The translations under genes were made by a program, and so were the position numbers. The notes beneath the pieces are model-generated. The model was given only the letters and a program-made list of their open reading frames with translations. It was not told where the DNA came from and did no database searches. Shown one piece after another: positions 1 through 8,292 of a stretch of DNA of 64,000 nt (its first letter is position 1; every line of letters starts with the position of its first letter). The stretch is from Paenibacillus pini JCM 16418 (GTDB taxonomy: Bacteria > Bacillota > Bacilli > Paenibacillales > Paenibacillaceae): contig NZ_BAVZ01000002.1 in the NCBI RefSeq assembly GCF_000576305.1, positions 248,001 to 312,000 of the forward strand, written 5' to 3'.

Positions 1-238
1 CGCTTTCCTTCACACCATCTTTTTCAACAAATAATTGAGCTGTTTCCGGATCGGCATCGAAGGTAAAATCACGGTAAACATTTTTCAGTTCCACTTGCTG
101 CACTTGGAGTTTGTTATTTGTACTGTTTGAGCTCTGGATGTTTGGATCTGCGGTCTTTTGCGGTTGCATGACGGAGATGCCTACGATCAGGACCGCGGCT
201 ACGGATAAACTAACTCCGATCACTACTTTTCTATTCAT
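1..238 (-). CDS. Partial exported protein of unknown function
   Basis: This reading frame starts at an ATG at 236-238 on the minus strand and runs off the left edge, so only about 79 N-terminal residues are visible. A GGAGGG ribosome binding site lies just upstream. The start MNRKVVIGVSLSVAAVLIVG is a short basic N-terminus followed by a hydrophobic segment (about residues 4-24), which reads as a signal peptide or membrane anchor. A Ser/Asn/Gln-rich linker follows, then a folded-looking part (VQQVELKNVYRDF). The layout would suit the adaptor subunit of an efflux system, but too little is visible to assign a family. Confidence 0.6.
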   Translation of the reverse strand, partial: MNRKVVIGVSLSVAAVLIVGISVMQPQKTADPNIQSSNSTNNKLQVQQVELKNVYRDFTFDADPETAQLFVEKDGVKES

Positions 239-351
239 TCCATTCCCTCCTTGTAATAAAACCCACTTTAGCGGTTCATTGTGACGCCAATGTGACAAGT
301 AGAGAAGAAATTGAATTTAAATATATGTAAAGGTAGAGGGTTCCATAAAAA

Positions 352-390
352 TTAAAAAGTCCTGATAAGCTTAATAGCTTCTCAGGACTT
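352..390 (-). terminator. Rho-independent terminator of rpsT
   Basis: Arms AAGTCCTGATAAGC and GCTTCTCAGGACTT pair with one mismatch around a 6-base loop. Read on the minus strand the hairpin ends in a T run (AAAAA at 354-358 on the plus strand). It lies 30 bases beyond the rpsT stop. Confidence 0.85.
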
Positions 391-419
391 CCCTATGCAT
401 ATCTTATGGATAGCGCTTC

Positions 420-692
420 TTATGCTTGTGCACTAAGAGCGTTAAGTTTTTTCGCCAAGCGAGATTTCTTGCGGCTTGCTGCATTTTTGTGGATCAAACC
501 TTTTGTTACGGCTTTGTCCAGCTTTTGAGAAGCGGCTTGAATAGCGGCTTTCGCAGCTTCAACTTCATTATTTGTCAGCGCGTTGTCAGCAGCTTTAACA
601 GCTGTACGGAGCGCGGATTTTTGGGAAGCGTTAAGCGCATGGCGTTTGTCGTTCGTTTTTACGCGTTTTACGGCGGATTTAATGTTTGGCAT
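420..692 (-). CDS. rpsT: 30S ribosomal protein S20
   Basis: This 90-residue, Lys/Ala-rich basic protein begins [17 protein letters not shown] and contains [10 protein letters not shown] near its end, typical of S20, which binds 16S rRNA in the small subunit. The start at 692 is chosen because an AGGAGG site sits at the right distance and S20 proteins begin MPNIKSA; a GTG three codons upstream is in frame but has no better site. It is a single-gene unit divergent from gpr, with its own promoter and terminator, the same arrangement as in B. subtilis. Confidence 0.97.
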   Translation of the reverse strand: MPNIKSAVKRVKTNDKRHALNASQKSALRTAVKAADNALTNNEVEAAKAAIQAASQKLDKAVTKGLIHKNAASRKKSRLAKKLNALSAQA

Positions 693-748
693 TGCATTCA
701 CCTCCTGTAAGGCATTCGAATAACTCGAAATGATTCACAACTTAAAAT

Positions 749-777
749 AGTTTAGCATGGGGTACTACAAAAAGCAA
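749..777 (-). promoter_or_regulatory. Probable sigma-A promoter of rpsT
   Basis: On the minus strand TTGCTT (772-777) and TAAACT (749-754) are separated by 17 bases and point at rpsT, leaving a leader of about 50 bases. Confidence 0.6.
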
Positions 778-791
778 TACCAAAAAGGCTT

Positions 792-822
792 TGCATAAAC
801 TGGCTCCACCTCCAGCAAACTA
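792..822 (+). promoter_or_regulatory. Candidate sigma-G/sigma-F promoter of gpr
   Basis: TGCATA (792-797) and CAAACTA (816-822) are 18 bases apart. They resemble the forespore sigma-G consensus (TGAATA, CATACTA). In B. subtilis gpr is a forespore gene, so the match is in the expected place. Transcription would start near 829, giving a very short leader. Confidence 0.5.
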
Positions 823-849
823 TCTTTATAAGCTGAAGGAGGTAAAGTG

Positions 850-1851
850 ATGGAATTGGATTTACAGGATTATGCGGTCCGGACGGACCTAGCGATTGAT
901 TCGAAGGAAATGGCAGAGAAACGCTACAACCAACCGATTACAGGTATCGATGAAGAGGTATCCGAAAAAGATGGTATCAAGATTACTCGCTTGAACGTGC
1001 TGAACGAGGCTGGAGCTCAGTCCATCGGCCGTGTACAAGGACATTACGTTACCCTTGAAGTTCCTGGGCTCCGCAATGGGGATACGGGTCTACAAGAGAA
1101 GGTAGCTGTAGCTTTTGCTCATGAATTCGAATATTTCCTTACATTAATTGGTGTTCAGAAGACGCAAACTATTCTTGTTGTGGGTCTGGGTAACTGGAAT
1201 GTAACACCCGATTCGCTTGGACCGTTGGTGGTAGAGAATATGCTTGTCACAAGACAATATTTCGAGTTGATGCCCGATCAGGTAGCACCAGGTTACCGTC
1301 AGATTAGTGCGATTGCGCCAGGAGTACTAGGTATTACGGGTATTGAGTCGAGTGAAATTGTTCAAAGTATCGTTGAGCGTATCCACCCTGATGTTGTGAT
1401 TGCGATTGATGCGCTCGCATCCAGGTCACTGGAGAGAGTTAATACAACGATTCAGATTGCTGATATCGGAATCCATCCAGGTTCAGGAATTGGTAATAAG
1501 CGGCGTGGTTTGACCAAGGAAGTACTAGGTGTTCCTTGTATTGCGATAGGTGTCCCAACCGTCTGCTATGCATCCACAATCGTGAACAATGTACTTGATA
1601 TGATGAAGAAACATTTTAGTCAAGAAACCAATCAGTCTCGGGAAATCATGGGACTACTTGATGATATTTCTGAAAATGAACGCCTGGCGTTGGTTAAGGA
1701 AGTGCTGGAACCGCTGGGGCATGATCTGATTGTAACACCCAAAGAAATTGATGAGTTTATTGAAGATATCGCCAATATTGTCGCAAGCGGTCTGAATGCT
1801 GCACTGCATGATGCAGTTGATCCCGGTAATGTCGGAGCGTATACCCATTAA
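850..1851 (+). CDS. gpr: GPR endopeptidase (germination protease)
   Basis: Gpr is the A25-family aspartate-type protease that degrades small acid-soluble spore proteins during germination. The protein starts MELDLQDYAVRTDLAIDSKE, close to the family start with its propeptide, and contains the conserved core LVVGLGNWNVTPDSLGP (around residue 115) and APGVLGITGIESSEIV. Its length of 333 residues is normal. ATG at 850 is preferred over the adjacent GTG at 847 because it lies 7 bases from AAGGAGG (836-842). It is monocistronic, with a terminator before spoIIP. Confidence 0.95.
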   Translation: MELDLQDYAVRTDLAIDSKEMAEKRYNQPITGIDEEVSEKDGIKITRLNVLNEAGAQSIGRVQGHYVTLEVPGLRNGDTGLQEKVAVAFAHEFEYFLTLIGVQKTQTILVVGLGNWNVTPDSLGPLVVENMLVTRQYFELMPDQVAPGYRQISAIAPGVLGITGIESSEIVQSIVERIHPDVVIAIDALASRSLERVNTTIQIADIGIHPGSGIGNKRRGLTKEVLGVPCIAIGVPTVCYASTIVNNVLDMMKKHFSQETNQSREIMGLLDDISENERLALVKEVLEPLGHDLIVTPKEIDEFIEDIANIVASGLNAALHDAVDPGNVGAYTH

Positions 1852-1864
1852 AATCAATTGTTCT

Positions 1865-1904
1865 AAGAAGTCCCCTAGGTAAATCTAGCGGACTTCTTCT
1901 TTTT
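1865..1904 (+). terminator. Terminator after gpr
   Basis: AAGAAGTCC and GGACTTCTT, extended by CTAG/CTAG around GTAAAT, form a strong hairpin followed by TCTTTTT. Confidence 0.85.
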
Positions 1905-1969
1905 ATGGTTCTAGTAAATCTCTTCTGTTCATAGATTGGGAGTATAAGAGATTTCAGGAGGACATCAGA

Positions 1970-3271
1970 ATGAAAAGGAACGGGTTTCAACTTTGGAACA
2001 TTGCTAAATTTAGAGCCAAGTTGCTTCATATCCTTACATTGGGACGCACTTTCGTGTTGTTAATGGTAAGCTCACTGCTGTTTTTCGTTGTACTCGGTTT
2101 GGGAGGCATAGCTGAACAGAGATTAAATTCTTCCCCAGTTTCATCCATGAAAGGATTTGCAGGATCGCTGTCCAGCCAGTTTTTTATGGATATGCTTGGA
2201 ATGGAACTTCCTAATTTAGCTAAGGCGGATAAGGATAAAAGCACCTTTTCAGGTGAAAACATGACGACCTTTATGTTCCAGATGCTAACCAGTGTCAATA
2301 TACGTGATCCTAAAAGTTTAGTGGCCCGTGAAATGCCTGGATTGGGTTCGAATGACCCCGTACTGTTAAGAATTGGCTCAGGCAATAAAAACCTTGAGGG
2401 ACCTGAAGATTTTCATCCGCCGGGAGACACAGCACTCGCTACGGATGATACTGATCCAACTACAGGCAGTAATGGAAAAACGGATGCGACCGAAAGGGAG
2501 CCTCAGCCTGGTGGAAAGAAGAACCCGACAGGAACAACACCAATACCGGATACTGAGGATAAAGTTCCATCTACAGGGTCATTGAACAAGCAGGTTTTGA
2601 TCTATCATTCTCATCCGAGAGAATCATATAATCCTTTATTAGGTAAAACGAGTAATAATCCAAGCTCCAGCTCATCTTCAAAGAATGTGATGGTCGTCGG
2701 CAGTTACATGGCACAAAGGCTTGAAAAGCTTGGGGTCGGAACGGTTCATGCGCAGAAAGATTACGTATCAACCGTGGCAGGCTACAACTATAATTTCTCT
2801 TATAAATATTCAAGACAAACAGTTAAACAGGCCATGAGTCAGAACAGTAATCTTACGTATTTACTTGATATCCACCGAGATTCACAGCGTCATGGCAAGT
2901 CCACAGCTGTTGTGAACGGGGCGAGCTATGCACAAGTCTTCTTCATTATTGGTCATGAGAATAAAAAATGGCGGGAGAATGAGGCCTTCGCAAACGCCAT
3001 TCATGAGCGGTTAGAGAAGCAGTATCCTGGAATATCACGCGGAATCTGGGGAAAGACTTCGGCGCAAGGAAATGGAGAGTATAACCAGACCCTATCTACT
3101 AAAAGCATATTAATTGAAGTTGGCGGGATCGATAGTACAAATGAAGAACTGCGGCGCACGGCAGAGATTCTAGGCGATATTGTAGCTGATTTATATTATC
3201 AAGATCAGAAAACGCAGAAAGCGAATGTTGTTGTGCCAGAGCCTGGGAAAAAAACAGAGCCAAAAAACTAA
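1970..3271 (+). CDS. spoIIP: Stage II sporulation protein P
   Basis: SpoIIP is the peptidoglycan amidase/endopeptidase that works with SpoIID and SpoIIM to remove septal wall during engulfment. After a basic N-terminus comes a membrane segment (about residues 26-46), a Pro/Thr/Gly-rich linker (about 140-205), and the catalytic domain. Likely zinc and catalytic residues are visible in IYHSHPRESY (near 210), DIHRDSQRHG (near 300) and ILIEVGG (near 382). At 433 residues it is of normal size. AGGAGG lies just upstream of ATG 1970. Placement between gpr and lepA is conserved in Bacilli. Confidence 0.95.
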   Translation: MKRNGFQLWNIAKFRAKLLHILTLGRTFVLLMVSSLLFFVVLGLGGIAEQRLNSSPVSSMKGFAGSLSSQFFMDMLGMELPNLAKADKDKSTFSGENMTTFMFQMLTSVNIRDPKSLVAREMPGLGSNDPVLLRIGSGNKNLEGPEDFHPPGDTALATDDTDPTTGSNGKTDATEREPQPGGKKNPTGTTPIPDTEDKVPSTGSLNKQVLIYHSHPRESYNPLLGKTSNNPSSSSSSKNVMVVGSYMAQRLEKLGVGTVHAQKDYVSTVAGYNYNFSYKYSRQTVKQAMSQNSNLTYLLDIHRDSQRHGKSTAVVNGASYAQVFFIIGHENKKWRENEAFANAIHERLEKQYPGISRGIWGKTSAQGNGEYNQTLSTKSILIEVGGIDSTNEELRRTAEILGDIVADLYYQDQKTQKANVVVPEPGKKTEPKN

Positions 3272-3296
3272 AATGGACTGTGGGAGGGGAATAATA

Positions 3297-3647
3297 ATGG
3301 CAAGGAAGAGTAAAAAAATGTGGGGCTTGGTCATATGTGCAGGAATTGGTGTATTGATTGGAATGCAGCTTGCGGGTTCTGACGTACCTTCAAGTGACCC
3401 ATCGATCCGCAGTTCGGTAAATGCAAGCCAGCAAACCTCCCCCAGCTCCCGCACCAGCTCGAATACGTTCATTGTACAAACAACACAAGAAGATGTGAGG
3501 AATATGACGCCAGAACAAATATTGTTACCGAATGCCAAAAAACCGACAGTGGATGTATTGGCAGACAAGACTTCAGGTCTTTTGCAGGAACTTTCACAAA
3601 AGAGTATACGGATGGTTGTTTCATTATTCAGTTCCTTAACGGATTAA
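3297..3647 (+). CDS. Small membrane-anchored protein, YqxA-like by position
   Basis: This 116-residue protein starts MARKSKKMWGLVICAGIGVL, with a single N-terminal membrane segment (about residues 9-26). A Ser/Thr-rich linker and a polar C-terminal half follow, with VRNMTPEQILLPN. ATG 3297 has GGGAGGGG upstream; an in-frame start further upstream overlaps spoIIP and lacks a site. It lies 25 bases after spoIIP and before lepA, the place of yqxA (DUF3679) in B. subtilis, and GVLIGMQLA resembles that family. The function is unknown; the operon position suggests a sporulation link. Confidence 0.75.
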   Translation: MARKSKKMWGLVICAGIGVLIGMQLAGSDVPSSDPSIRSSVNASQQTSPSSRTSSNTFIVQTTQEDVRNMTPEQILLPNAKKPTVDVLADKTSGLLQELSQKSIRMVVSLFSSLTD

Positions 3648-3729
3648 GGAAGCTATAGGGATTGCTGGCCTATCCTTCAACTGCTATAATGAATTGATTG
3701 ATACATCAGGCTGTTTTTGGGGGTAAGGC

Positions 3730-5544
3730 ATGACAGACATTCAAGCAAGACAAAAGAAAATTCGGAACTTCAGTATTATTGCACATATAGACCATGGTAA
3801 ATCGACACTCGCTGACCGGATATTAGAGTTTACAGGGGCGTTGACATCACGTGAAATGCAGGAGCAGGTACTGGATCAAATGGATCTGGAGCGAGAGCGC
3901 GGAATCACAATCAAGCTTCAAGCCGTTCATCTTACATACCGTGCCGATGATGGAGAAGACTACCTGCTGAATCTGATTGATACACCAGGACACGTCGATT
4001 TCACCTATGAGGTCTCTCGCAGCCTTGCGGCCTGTGAAGGTGCACTGCTTGTAGTGGATGCTGCACAAGGAATTGAAGCGCAGACGCTTGCAAACGTATA
4101 TTTAGCACTGGATAACAACCTTGAAATTTTACCTGTCATCAACAAGATTGATTTGCCGAGCGCAGATCCAGATCGGGTGAAGCAGGAGATTGAAGATGTT
4201 ATTGGTCTGGATGCTAGCGATGCTGTTTTAGCTTCCGCTAAGGCAGGAATTGGAATTAAGGAAATTTTGGAGCAGGTAGTGAAGCAAGTTCCTGCACCGA
4301 CTGGTGAATCGGATCAACCGCTGAAAGCATTGATTTTTGATTCGCACTATGACCCGTACAAAGGTGTAATTGTATACGTTCGTGTCGTGAACGGATCGGT
4401 TAAAACAGGTACGAAGATCAGAATGATGGCTACAAATAAGACATTTGAAGTCATTGAAGTCGGAGCTTTCATGCCGCGTATGACGATCGTGGACGAGCTT
4501 AATGTCGGCGATGTTGGTTTTATTGTGGCGGGTATTAAGCATGTTGGTGATACGCGTGTCGGTGACACGGTTACAGATGCAAAGAATCCTACACCAGAGG
4601 CGCTTCCAGGTTACCGTAAAATTAATCCAATGGTATATTGCGGTCTATATCCGATCGAAACGTCGGAGTATAATGATCTACGTGAAGCTTTGGAGAAGTT
4701 ACAGCTCAATGATGCATCTCTTAGCTTTGAGCCGGAAACGTCCAGTGCGCTTGGCTTCGGTTTCCGTTGTGGATTCTTGGGACTATTGCACATGGAAATT
4801 ATTCAGGAGCGGATTGAACGTGAGTTTAACATTCCGCTGATTACGACTGCACCAAGCGTTATTTACCGCATTGCTCTAACCAACGGCGAAACCATTCAAA
4901 TCGACAACCCTTCCCACTATCCGGAGGTAGGTAAAGTAGATTATGTTGAAGAGCCTTATGTGAAGGCGGCTATTATTGTACCTAATGATTATGTAGGGAC
5001 AATCATGGAGCTTTGCCAGAACAAACGCGGAGATTTTATAAATATGGAATATCTGGACACGACACGTGTAACGATTACGTATGAAATGCCGTTGTCCGAA
5101 ATTGTATATGACTTCTTTGATCAATTGAAATCCGGAACAAAGGGCTATGCTTCGTTTGATTACGAGCTCTCGGGTTACAAACGTTCTAACCTGGTCAAAA
5201 TGGATATTGTGCTTAATGGCGAACAAGTCGATGCACTTTCCTTCATTGTCCACCGCGATCGTTCTTTCCATCGTGGACGGGGTATTTGTCAGAAGTTACG
5301 CGAACTGATCCCACGCCAAATGTTCGAGGTGCCTATTCAGGCATCTGTCGGAACGAAGGTTGTTGCGCGTGAAACGGTTAAGGCGATGCGTAAGAACGTA
5401 CTTGCCAAATGTTACGGTGGTGACATTTCGCGTAAACGGAAATTGCTCGAGAAGCAAAAAGAAGGTAAGAAGCGTATGAAACAGGTGGGAAGCGTCGAGG
5501 TTCCGCAGGAAGCGTTTATGGCGGTTCTTAAAATAGACGATTAA
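3730..5544 (+). CDS. lepA: Elongation factor 4 (LepA)
   Basis: LepA is a ribosome-associated translational GTPase that can back-translocate ribosomes. All GTPase motifs are present near the N-terminus: HIDHGKST (G1), RERGITIK (G2), DTPGHVDF (G3), NKIDLPS (G4). The LepA-specific C-terminal domain ends [25 protein letters not shown]. The length of 604 residues is standard. GGGGGTAAG precedes the ATG. It is followed by a hairpin and then hemW, as in many Bacilli. Confidence 0.98.
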   Translation: MTDIQARQKKIRNFSIIAHIDHGKSTLADRILEFTGALTSREMQEQVLDQMDLERERGITIKLQAVHLTYRADDGEDYLLNLIDTPGHVDFTYEVSRSLAACEGALLVVDAAQGIEAQTLANVYLALDNNLEILPVINKIDLPSADPDRVKQEIEDVIGLDASDAVLASAKAGIGIKEILEQVVKQVPAPTGESDQPLKALIFDSHYDPYKGVIVYVRVVNGSVKTGTKIRMMATNKTFEVIEVGAFMPRMTIVDELNVGDVGFIVAGIKHVGDTRVGDTVTDAKNPTPEALPGYRKINPMVYCGLYPIETSEYNDLREALEKLQLNDASLSFEPETSSALGFGFRCGFLGLLHMEIIQERIEREFNIPLITTAPSVIYRIALTNGETIQIDNPSHYPEVGKVDYVEEPYVKAAIIVPNDYVGTIMELCQNKRGDFINMEYLDTTRVTITYEMPLSEIVYDFFDQLKSGTKGYASFDYELSGYKRSNLVKMDIVLNGEQVDALSFIVHRDRSFHRGRGICQKLRELIPRQMFEVPIQASVGTKVVARETVKAMRKNVLAKCYGGDISRKRKLLEKQKEGKKRMKQVGSVEVPQEAFMAVLKIDD

Positions 5545-5587
5545 CATCTAAAATGTAATGCGGAATGAAACTACATTAAACCTTAAT

Positions 5588-5618
5588 GGGGAGAGCCGTT
5601 TACGGCTTTCCCTTTTCT
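5588..5618 (+). terminator. Terminator between lepA and hemW
   Basis: GGGAGAGCCG-TTTA-CGGCTTTCCC hairpin followed by TTTTCT. Confidence 0.7.
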
Positions 5619-5640
5619 AAGTAGATCGGAGGGAAATGAT

Positions 5641-6843
5641 ATGTCGGGTATGCATGCGCAAGAAGTAGACAACAATCGGCTTACCATCAAAAGTAAACCG
5701 CAGGCGGTATATTTGCACATTCCCTTTTGCACCAATAAGTGCTTTTATTGCGATTTTAATTCTTATGTTTTGAAGAATCAGCCGGTTATGGACTATTTAG
5801 TAGCTCTAGATCGGGAGATGGAACTGACTGTAGCGGCAAATCCTCCTGGGCAGATTAAGAGTATATTTGTTGGCGGAGGTACGCCAACGGTGCTGAAACC
5901 GAATGAGATGGAATTTTTCTTGAAATCAGTTAAGAAACATTTTCCGGACTGGGCAGAGGATATGGAGTTCTCGATGGAGGCGAATCCGGGCACAACCGAT
6001 CTGGAGAAGCTGTCTGTAATGAGAGCTGGCGGAGTTAATCGAGTGAGCTTTGGGGTGCAGGCTTTTCAGAATGAATTACTAAGCGACATTGGGCGAATTC
6101 ATGATACGGATGATGTGTACCAAAGCTTGGAGAATGCTCGTAAGGCAGGTTTTGATAATATGTCGATCGACCTGATGTTTGGGCTTCCGAACCAAACGGT
6201 TGAGATGCTTAACGAGAGTATCACGAAAGCTTTGGCGCTAGATCTTCCGCATTATTCGATTTATAGCTTGAAGGTAGAGGAGAACACACTTTTCCATACG
6301 ATGTTTAAGAAAAATCAACTACCTCTACCGCATGAAGATGATGAACTGCAAATGTATTTGCTACTCATGGAGCGTATGAAGCAGGCCGGTTATGAACAAT
6401 ACGAAATCAGTAACTTTGCGAAGCCCGGCAAATATAGCCGTCACAATATGACTTATTGGCTGAATGAGGATTACTATGGTCTAGGTGCAGGAGCACACGG
6501 TTATATGGATCATCAGCGCCATATGAACATCAAAGGTGTAAATCCATATATCCAAGCGACTAGGGAGGGTTTGCCACGTCTAGAGAGCTTCCCTATTCCG
6601 CGCGATGAAGCGATGGAGGACTTCATGATGGTTGGGCTTCGTGTTATGCAAGGTGTCTCTCGCGCTCATTTCAAGGAGCAATTTGAGCTTTCAATGGACG
6701 ACGTGTTTGCTAAGCCGTTGAATAAAATGCTGGCTGCAGGCCTGTTGGAGGAGACCGAAACGGGGTACCGACTTAGTGACAAGGGAGTCCTATTTGGTAA
6801 TGAAGTATTTGGCGAATTTATAGGGTACCTGACCGTAAAATAA
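5641..6843 (+). CDS. hemW: Radical SAM heme chaperone HemW
   Basis: HemW is related to coproporphyrinogen dehydrogenase but acts as a heme-binding chaperone. Residues 29-36 carry the radical SAM cluster motif CTNKCFYC, after YLHIPF. GGGTPT, the stretch RVSFGVQAFQ and the C-terminal HemN-type domain follow. At 400 residues it has the usual length. The ATG follows GGAGGGAAATGAT. The annotation as oxygen-independent coproporphyrinogen oxidase, common for this family, is probably wrong because the Cys motif spacing and length are of the HemW type. Confidence 0.93.
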   Translation: MSGMHAQEVDNNRLTIKSKPQAVYLHIPFCTNKCFYCDFNSYVLKNQPVMDYLVALDREMELTVAANPPGQIKSIFVGGGTPTVLKPNEMEFFLKSVKKHFPDWAEDMEFSMEANPGTTDLEKLSVMRAGGVNRVSFGVQAFQNELLSDIGRIHDTDDVYQSLENARKAGFDNMSIDLMFGLPNQTVEMLNESITKALALDLPHYSIYSLKVEENTLFHTMFKKNQLPLPHEDDELQMYLLLMERMKQAGYEQYEISNFAKPGKYSRHNMTYWLNEDYYGLGAGAHGYMDHQRHMNIKGVNPYIQATREGLPRLESFPIPRDEAMEDFMMVGLRVMQGVSRAHFKEQFELSMDDVFAKPLNKMLAAGLLEETETGYRLSDKGVLFGNEVFGEFIGYLTVK

Positions 6844-6859
6844 TGGCTTGAACTTTTAT

Positions 6860-6900
6860 ACGTACTGTTGTATATTTATTCATTATATTGGACAGTACGT
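6860..6900 (+). repeat. Inverted repeat between hemW and the acetyltransferase gene
   Basis: Perfect 9-base arms ACGTACTGT (6860-6868) and ACAGTACGT (6892-6900) are separated by 23 mostly A/T bases, ending 5 bases before the AGGAGG of the next gene. There is no T run, so it is not an ordinary terminator; it may be an operator or RNA hairpin. Confidence 0.5.
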
Positions 6901-6916
6901 GTAAGGAGGATAACCC

Positions 6917-7378
6917 ATGCCTGCGATATGCAGAAAAGCGGTACCTGAAGATGTCGAGCCGCTGTATGAAATGATTCAGAATTATGCACAGCGTGGCATT
7001 ATGCTACCGCGCTCACGAAAAATACTGCTTCAACAATTAGATCAATTCGTTGTTGCTGAACTTGAGGGTGAAGTGATCGGATGTGGATCGTTATGCCGAC
7101 TGGGCAGCGACTTGGTAGAAATTCGTTCTTTAGGTATCCTTGAAGGATATAAAGGCATGGGCATCGGCTCTATGCTCGTGAATCGCTTGACGGAAGAAGC
7201 GATGGTTCAGGAAATTCCGAAAATCATGGCCTTAACATATGAAGCTTCCTTTTTCCAGAAAAATGGCTTTGCCATTGTTGATAAAGAGATATTTCCAGAG
7301 AAAGTATGGACGGATTGCATTCATTGCAGTAAGCAAGATTGCTGTGATGAAATTGCGGTTCTTAAGATCCTGAATTAA
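6917..7378 (+). CDS. GNAT N-acetyltransferase, ArgA-like
   Basis: This 153-residue single-domain acetyltransferase has the acetyl-CoA loop as GILEGYKGMGIGSMLV (around residues 74-89), followed by the segment EASFFQKNGFAIVDKEIFPEKVW. The FF-x-K-x-GF and PEKVW-x-DC-x-x-C elements resemble short ArgA-type amino-acid N-acetyltransferases. A Cys-rich tail (CIHCSKQDCCDE) may bind metal, as in relatives. It begins at ATG 6917 behind AAGGAGG. The substrate is not proven; N-acetylglutamate synthesis is the best guess. Confidence 0.85.
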   Translation: MPAICRKAVPEDVEPLYEMIQNYAQRGIMLPRSRKILLQQLDQFVVAELEGEVIGCGSLCRLGSDLVEIRSLGILEGYKGMGIGSMLVNRLTEEAMVQEIPKIMALTYEASFFQKNGFAIVDKEIFPEKVWTDCIHCSKQDCCDEIAVLKILN

Positions 7379-7408
7379 TTATTCAAACCGCTACTTTTTT
7401 TGAAAATC

Positions 7409-7450
7409 AGACTGCTACTTCATTAGTTCGATCTAATGAGGTAGCAGTCT
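7409..7450. terminator. Shared hairpin between convergent genes
   Basis: Long near-perfect stem AGACTGCTAC...GTAGCAGTCT with TCATTAG/CTAATGA inside, around TTCGAT. It lies between the acetyltransferase stop and the lipoprotein stop and can serve both, although the flanking T runs are weak. Confidence 0.7.
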
Positions 7451-7461
7451 ATTTAGATGAA

Positions 7462-7968
7462 TTACTTGTCCTTTTTCAATTCATAGTAGTTTCCATCCCA
7501 TAAGAAAATCATGGTTTGATCGTCTTTAATAATTAACAAACTACCTGCATTGGTCCAATTATTTATAGATACCGTTTTAACCGACTCTGATTTAACTCCA
7601 ATATCGTTTAATTCGATTCTGTATTCGTTGAGAAATTCTTCATTCGTTAAATTCAGCTCTTTATATTGTGGAGTCAGAATTTCATTCTTACCAAAGGATG
7701 CTTTTTCATTGGAGTAGGATGCCTTCGTTTTAATTAGACTTTGATCGACTTCTGTGGAGATAGGTGATGACCCAGCCAGTCCGGTTACAGTCCAATCACC
7801 AAAATATTCGGGTGAATGTGAAGAAGGAATGGATGAAACGCTTGATGAAGAAGCGTTGGATGGCGAAACTGAAACTGGATCTGAAGTCGTGTTTGTTTCA
7901 TTTTTGCTGCAAGAACTTAACAATAGGGCGATGACGAGAAATGCAGAGTAGTAGAAATTTTTGTTCAA
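7462..7968 (-). CDS. Putative lipoprotein of unknown function
   Basis: The protein begins with a signal segment ending in the lipobox LLSSC, so it should be lipidated and held on the outer face of the membrane. A Ser/Thr/Asn/Pro-rich linker follows, then a domain starting YFGDWTVTGLAGSSP and ending MIFLWDGNYYELKK. The start is set at TTG 7968, 11 bases from GGAGG. The in-frame ATG at 7986 overlaps that same GGAGG, so it lacks a site of its own. It is a single gene on the minus strand among plus-strand genes. No family was recognised. Confidence 0.75.
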   Translation of the reverse strand: MNKNFYYSAFLVIALLLSSCSKNETNTTSDPVSVSPSNASSSSVSSIPSSHSPEYFGDWTVTGLAGSSPISTEVDQSLIKTKASYSNEKASFGKNEILTPQYKELNLTNEEFLNEYRIELNDIGVKSESVKTVSINNWTNAGSLLIIKDDQTMIFLWDGNYYELKKDK

Positions 7969-8038
7969 AGCTGTTTTAACCTCCATTTATTATTTATTAC
8001 TAAAAAGTCTTTATAGCTTACAATGATGTCCTAATTAT

Positions 8039-8082
8039 AGGGTGTCATTTTATTTACTTTAGAGTGTCATTTTATTCACCTT
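8039..8082. repeat. Two tandem 22-base imperfect repeats
   Basis: Both copies (8039-8060, 8061-8082) share AG-G-GTGTCATTTTATT-AC-TT with three differences. They lie about 70 bases upstream of the minus-strand lipoprotein gene and about 100 bases before the hrcA promoter, so they could be regulator sites for either. Apart from these and the hrcA promoter/CIRCE, nothing else was seen in 7969-8292. Confidence 0.55.
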
Positions 8083-8180
8083 ACTGTTAAGAAAATACAG
8101 AATCAACTTAGAAAAACGGGTGTGATTCTACCTGTGAGAAAAGCTTTTATCTTTTTCCTTCACGTAAATACTGAACCGAC

Positions 8181-8210
8181 TTGACAATGCTCAGGTCAGT
8201 TTGGTATTTT
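8181..8210 (+). promoter_or_regulatory. Sigma-A promoter of the hrcA heat-shock operon
   Basis: TTGACA (8181-8186) and TATTTT (8205-8210) are separated by 18 bases. The predicted start lies at the edge of the CIRCE element, so HrcA binding would block it. Confidence 0.75.
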
Positions 8211-8221
8211 TGTATTAGTGA

Positions 8222-8248
8222 TTAGCACTCGTCTAATGTGAGTGCTAA
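8222..8248 (+). promoter_or_regulatory. CIRCE operator
   Basis: A perfect CIRCE inverted repeat, TTAGCACTC-N9-GAGTGCTAA, the binding site of the HrcA repressor. It sits between the promoter and hrcA, showing HrcA/GroE-controlled class I heat-shock regulation of hrcA-grpE-dnaK-dnaJ. Confidence 0.97.
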
Positions 8249-8292
8249 CGATCGAATGACAGGATGGTATTTACCGCAGAGGGGGGAAAGGC

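Noticed and set aside
426..710. Plus-strand ORF opposite rpsT
   Set aside because: It is antisense to a highly conserved ribosomal protein gene and its Cys/Phe-rich product has no family character.
5641..6843. Annotation as oxygen-independent coproporphyrinogen III oxidase HemN
   Set aside because: The short N-terminus and the gene context beside lepA and hrcA fit HemW, which lacks that oxidase activity in studied members.
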